Source of the DNA: Nissolia schottii
Lineage: Eukaryota > Streptophyta > Magnoliopsida > Fabales > Fabaceae
Assembly (NCBI GenBank): GCA_003254905.1
Contig: QANU01029832.1
Coordinates: 418,904-482,903 of the forward strand
Length of the DNA stretch: 64,000 bases
Direction of reading: 5' to 3'
The position numbers and the translations under genes are program-made. Under the pieces are notes generated by a model, which searched no databases, was not told the DNA's origin, and saw only the letters and a program-made list of their open reading frames with translations. This document shows positions 61,265-64,000 of this stretch, in pieces (the stretch's first letter is position 1; each line of letters begins with the position of its first letter).

Positions 61265-61810
61265 ATAACACAAACACACATACTAATTAACACACACGCA
61301 CACACTAACACATGCACATTATCAGATACACAAACACACATACTAATTAACACACACACAAACTAACACTTATCACTAATTAACACACTTATCACATACA
61401 CGAACACACACACTTTCTTTCTCTCTCTATAACATTCACACACTTACACTAACTAACACACACATACTAAAACATAAACACATTAACACTTATCACTAAT
61501 TAACACACAAACACACTTATCACATACACGTACATACATACATTAACACATACACACACACACACTTACACTAATTAACACATACACTAACACATAAACA
61601 CTAACATTTATTACTAATTAACACACACACATTTATCACATACACATACATACACTAACACATATACACATACAAACAATTATCACATTATCACAAATTA
61701 ACACGCACACACTTATCTCATTATAACGTACATTAACACACACTAACACATATTATGACTAATTAACACACACGTATCACATATAGTTATCACACACACT
61801 AACACACAAC
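61265..61810. repeat. Long CA-rich tract (about 545 bp)
   Basis: Irregular units of CACTAATTAACACACACACA, ACTTATCACATACAC and ACTAACACATA fill the stretch. It lies between the start of the CACTA ORF and the sequence upstream, a position comparable to the CA tract in the first CACTA element. Confidence 0.88.
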
Positions 61811-61895
61811 AAACAATTATTCAATTTCCCAGCTCAGCAATCATCTATCTTATTACCGTTAACTATCCTAAGAAAAAATAAATAAATAACCTACA

Positions 61896-62439
61896 TTATG
61901 CAGGGGGAGACTTACTAGTGGTGGCAACAACGGCGGGCTCAGTGAGGGAGGGCGAGACGAGCTCAATGAGGGATGGTGTCGAGGCCTTAGGGGTGCAAGA
62001 GGTCGAGGTCACAGTGGCCTCAGTGGTGAAGGGAGCTTCTAGTGGCAACGATAGTGGGCTCGGTGAAGGAAGGCGACTCGGGCTCAGTGAACGATGACGT
62101 TGGGGGTCTGCGGCTACAAGATGCAGTGGGCTCAATAAGCGATGGTGTCGTGGGCCTTGGGGGAACGAGAAATGCCAGCGGTGAGCTCGGTGTGGAATAG
62201 CGTCGGCACTTAAAGTGAGGGAAGGATTCAGGGGCTTGGGGGTGCAAGAGGCGATAGCGACAACGGTTGCGTCCAGTGGTGGTGAAGGCAAGTTAGTGAG
62301 AAGGAAGAGAATGATATTAGAGAAAATGAGGATAAGGGGGAAATGAGGAAGAAGAAAGGAACCCTCATGAAATAGGGTTTCGCAAACTTTTGCTGCAAAT
62401 AAAAGGTAATCCGTCGCTAATCATTTCAAGTAAAATTAC
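61896..62439 (-). other. GC-rich leader-like part of the CACTA element, truncated at 62440
   Basis: A minus-strand frame of 131 aa, rich in Ser, Pro and Thr (SPSLTEP and PSLIELVSPSLTEP repeats), begins at 62291 and is preceded by a pyrimidine-rich leader. It likely belongs to the transposon's 5' transcript, or is captured sequence. CCGTCGCTAATCATTT near 62411 resembles a subterminal CACTA repeat. The terminal CACTA word is absent because an LTR begins at 62440. Confidence 0.4.
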
Positions 62440-63519
62440 TGTAACACCCTTGCTAGCTGCTTTCGCTTAAGTCGTAAATAATGCTCACAGGGTTGTTATC
62501 TGCTTTGGTTAGAATACTTTTAGTCCTATATTATCTTTGAAAATATTCTTTAACTGAAAATATGGACCAATTTAAAACTTTTCTTGACTTATTTATGGAA
62601 CATGAAATATGAACCTGAATTTTAGAAGACTTCCATATATACACAAGCGATAGAGTCCCAAAAGACTTAGGCGGTAACTAACATAACGGATAATCATAAA
62701 AATCATTCCATATTGTACATACATTCATGTTGTCCAGAAACAGTTACACTTTTAATTATATTTACATAATACACTTAATACATATAAGACCTAATGACAT
62801 ATCTAGTCCATTTAGCTAAGACATAACACAAAACACGTCACAATGCGTAAACCTCCACTGTTGTTCGACTGTCTTCCCTGAAACACCTTGACGCCAAGGC
62901 CTTTAATCGTCCAGTGATGCTTACTTCTTTCTGGTGTACTTGTTGTACTCGCCTGGAATCATAAATGAGTGGGGGATGAGAACGTTGCGTCCTCAGCGGG
63001 AATCCTAGGGCATAATTATCTGTTTCGCTTCATTTATGATTCAGGCCACTCAGGAGATCTCTAGGTGTCAAAGTATACTAAAATCCCTACTTATTATTAT
63101 CTATGCTAGTCCTAAGGAGCTTTATCTAATTAACTATGTGGCCGCGGTATTCTAGTATTTACATTACCTATAAAAGGAAAACTTATCGCGTTTACTAATC
63201 CTATTCGCTTGAGTGACGTGACATCGGATCACTTACTGTCATGATTTATAATCTCTATGTAGGCAGTCTTGTGAATCATTCAACATTGCCTTATAGCGTG
63301 TACATACATAATCATATACATACATCACATATAGCATGCATGAGGGGATTTGGGTAGTTCTCTTATGCGCCCTGTCAGGTGTTTCCATCGGGGCAACATC
63401 CTTCTTATCTTTTCATGTCCATCCCTCTTTGTACCCAGCAGGACCGTCATCCCCTTGTAGTATACAACCTACTTCATATTCTTTAAACTTGAAGGCAGAG
63501 CTCATACCTGAGGTGGTAG
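62440..63519 (-). mobile_element. LTR fragment, same family as 33280-40093
   Basis: Starts TGTAACACCCTTGCTAGCTG and shares with the 33280 copy the segments AATGCTCACAGGGTTGTTAT, ATCATAAATGAGTGGGGG, GAACGTTGCG and GAGATCTCTAGGTGTCA. The far end is missing: at 63520 another copy begins in the opposite orientation. Confidence 0.65.
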
Positions 63520-64000
63520 TGTAACAACCCAAGTTTTCCCTTTACCAAAATTCCACCCAATAAATAATTAAGAACATGTTAATAAAGAAAAGATGAGATA
63601 GAAATGAAATAAAATTCGAAGAATTTATTTAATGTCTATCGTATTGGGTAAAAATAATAATTTTGCGATCTCGTGAAGTTTGGTGACGTTTGGGTTAGTA
63701 TTAGGCTATTTTTAGAACTTAAGGGTGACTCAAAGGAGTCTGTAAAATACACTAAAGGGAAAATAATGTGATAATAATTCAAGAAAGATTTAAATATGAA
63801 CAAGGAAAATTTCTAGGTCACAACGGTATGTCCGAAATATTTTTAGGACATTCGGACATAAATAGTTAATGAACGAAGACGAGCAAAACCACACAAAGAA
63901 AAATAAAAACACTAAGGCCAAAGGCCCAAAGTCCCCCACGGTCAGCCCTTCTTACCCGAAGCCTCACACCCCAAAATCACCAACATCATTTCCTTTCTTC
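63520..64000 (+). mobile_element. LTR start, same family, opposite orientation, leaves the window
   Basis: TGTAACAACCCAAGTTTTCC at 63520 matches the start of the plus-oriented block at 7777. It continues with GACTCAAAGGAGTCTGTAAA, AAAATACACTAAAG and CACAACGGTATGTCCGAAAT, all found inverted near 39840-39990. It is truncated by the window edge. Confidence 0.6.

Overview
This is a window of plant nuclear DNA, most likely from a legume. That call rests on protein similarity recalled from memory and on the repeat types, not on a search. Introns are spliced GT-AG, genes are far apart, and more than half of the sequence is AT-rich intergenic DNA filled with transposons of several classes. There is no bacterial, organellar or CRISPR-like content.

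Five protein-coding genes are recognisable, all housekeeping or developmental. (1) 691-5935, minus: the first 12 exons of a clathrin heavy chain, running off the left edge. (2) 10096-13281, minus: a complete five-exon trichome-birefringence-like (TBL) wall-polysaccharide O-acetyltransferase of 473 aa. (3) 27921-29127, minus: phosphoribosylanthranilate isomerase (tryptophan pathway, plastid), lacking its start-codon exon. (4) 41693-45869, plus: a jasmonate-induced 2-oxoglutarate dioxygenase whose middle exon is absent from the assembly. (5) 53553-58492, minus: a complete three-exon SMXL6/7/8 (D53-type) strigolactone-signalling repressor of 1081 aa. The genes are unrelated and are not an operon or pathway cluster.

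Transposons by region. 1-10 kb: at least three Mutator-type foldback elements with 8/9 or 9/9 bp target-site duplications, one further foldback, and a 1.9 kb LTR-like block. 15-20 kb: a 2.9 kb non-autonomous CACTA element (17198-20122) with CCGTCGG subterminal repeats. 23-27 kb: a chromovirus (Ty3/gypsy) with both LTRs, a primer-binding site and a polypurine tract, but with protease, RT and RNase H deleted, so that gag is fused to integrase. 30-40 kb: copies of one LTR family; one insertion (33280-40093) is bounded by a perfect ATTTA duplication and carries a nested 2.0 kb Mutator-like element filled with a 265-bp tandem array. 46-51 kb: the 3' part of an Athila-like element inserted into another element's gag, followed by a tRNA-derived SINE inside a MITE. 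59.6-64 kb: a decayed CACTA ORF cut off by more LTR copies.

Assembly quality matters here. There is one 499-N gap and six single-N joins (23897, 32284, 37897, 39236, 42277, 43893). Four joins are followed by sequence that repeats what came before, and the last two sit where the dioxygenase loses its middle exon. Several apparent duplications may therefore be artefacts. I found no convincing new biological system. The most unusual structures are the satellite-carrying Mutator-like element, the in-frame gag-integrase fusion and the acidic repeat ORF inside the CACTA element.
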